From Sinonovacula constricta (lineage: Eukaryota > Mollusca > Bivalvia > Cardiida > Solecurtidae): a DNA stretch of 64,000 bases. Both the position numbers and the translations under genes were made by a program. The DNA is taken from positions 27,094,499 through 27,158,498 of the forward strand of contig CM017563.1 of the NCBI GenBank assembly GCA_007844125.1, in the 5' to 3' direction. Of this stretch, positions 63,481-64,000 are shown in pieces; position 1 is the first letter of the stretch; every line of letters starts with the position of its first letter. The notes beneath the pieces are model-generated. The model ran no database searches, was not told where the DNA came from, and worked only from the letters and a program-made list of their open reading frames with translations.

Positions 63481-64000
63481 TCCAGCCCACACAAATAGAT
63501 GTAGCATGTCCAGTCCCACAAATAGATGTAACATGTCCAGCCCACAAAAAGATGTAACATGTCCAGCCCCACAAATAGATGCAACATGTCCAGCCCACAA
63601 ATAGATGTAACATGTCCAGTCCCACAAATAGTTGTAACATGTCCAGTCCCACAAAAATAGATGTAACATGTCCAGTCCCACAAATAGATGTAACATGTCC
63701 AGTCCCACACAAATAGATGTAACATGTCCAGCCCACACAAATAGATGTAACATGTCCAGCCCACACAAATAGATGTAACATGTCCAGTCCCACAAATAGA
63801 TGTAACATGTCCAGTCCCACACAAATAGATGTAACATGTCCAGTCCCACACAAATAGATGTAACATGTCCAGTCCCACACAAATAGATGTAACATGTCCA
63901 GTCCCACAAATATAGATGTAACATGTCCAGTCCCACAGAAATAGATGTAACATGTCCAGCCCCACAAATAGATGTAACATGTCCAGCCCACAAAAATAGA

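Larger units (their letters stand above)
31258..64000. repeat. Satellite B: giant array of 27-29-bp units, runs off the right edge
   Basis: At least 32.7 kb of tandem units with the core AGATGTAACATGTCCAGC and a variable tail: CCCACAAAT (27-bp unit), CCACACAAAT (28) or CCCACACAAAT (29). Other tails are CTCACAGAAAT, GTCACAGAAAT, CTGAACAAAT and CGTCACAAAT. The core holds the palindrome ACATGT. More diverged units (GACGTAAGATTCCAACCCC, ATATAACCTGTCCAGCC) form the longer higher-order repeats. All the long open frames, up to 404 codons at 48936-50150, translate the same unit in shifting frames (GLDMLHLFV, WAGHVTSIC, GWTCYIYL) and are not genes. It appears to lie inside the intron upstream of the KHD exon at 29997-30153. 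Confidence 0.97.

Noticed and set aside
31258..64000. CRISPR-like array (short repeat of about 28 bp)
   Set aside because: There are no unique spacers between repeats; the units are contiguous, and the context is animal DNA with introns and SINEs.

Overview
The window is animal nuclear DNA, most likely from a bivalve mollusc. Only short exons with GT/AG borders are visible, no compact gene. An interspersed repeat at about 28.13-29.13 kb starts with the near-palindrome GGGCCATGATGGCCC and carries tandem 145-bp units, a form I know from clam and mussel genomes. tRNA-derived SINEs and simple repeats fill much of the rest. The species cannot be fixed from the sequence alone.

The only gene with clear homology is a receptor-type (membrane) guanylate cyclase on the minus strand. 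Two adjacent exons of its kinase-homology domain are present: 29997-30153 (HGNLKCRNC loop, DFG) and 2456-2605 (SPEHLR, GSEKGDVYS). Both splice borders and the phase-1 reading frame agree. They are separated by one intron of 27,391 bp. The upstream exon is not found between 30154 and the right edge, so the preceding intron is at least 33.8 kb in this window.

Layout: 1-2455 is the downstream intron. 2606-5530 is intron with short degenerate tandem repeats and a possible LTR-like piece. 5530-12240 is satellite A, a 42-bp tandem repeat with two subfamilies and internal higher-order duplications. 12241-13427 looks unique. 13428-23548 is a 10.1-kb segment bounded by 19-bp inverted repeats (TTAAAGGGACACACCTGAG); it holds two convergent, spliced-looking transcription units with weak coding capacity and several SINEs. 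23550-29996 holds more repeats, an unassigned ORF and the bivalve-type interspersed repeat. 30418-30600 is a 30-bp minisatellite and 30920-30984 an (AAT)n run. 31258-64000 is satellite B, an array of 27-29-bp units (core AGATGTAACATGTCCAGC) that runs off the right edge and shows nested higher-order repeats of 450, 1,297, about 1,490, 2,724, 3,182 and 3,958 bp.

The many open frames in the two satellites follow from the repeat period and contain no gene. The window is therefore mainly the intronic landscape of one signalling gene, invaded by two independent satellite arrays, a TIR-bounded insertion and SINEs.
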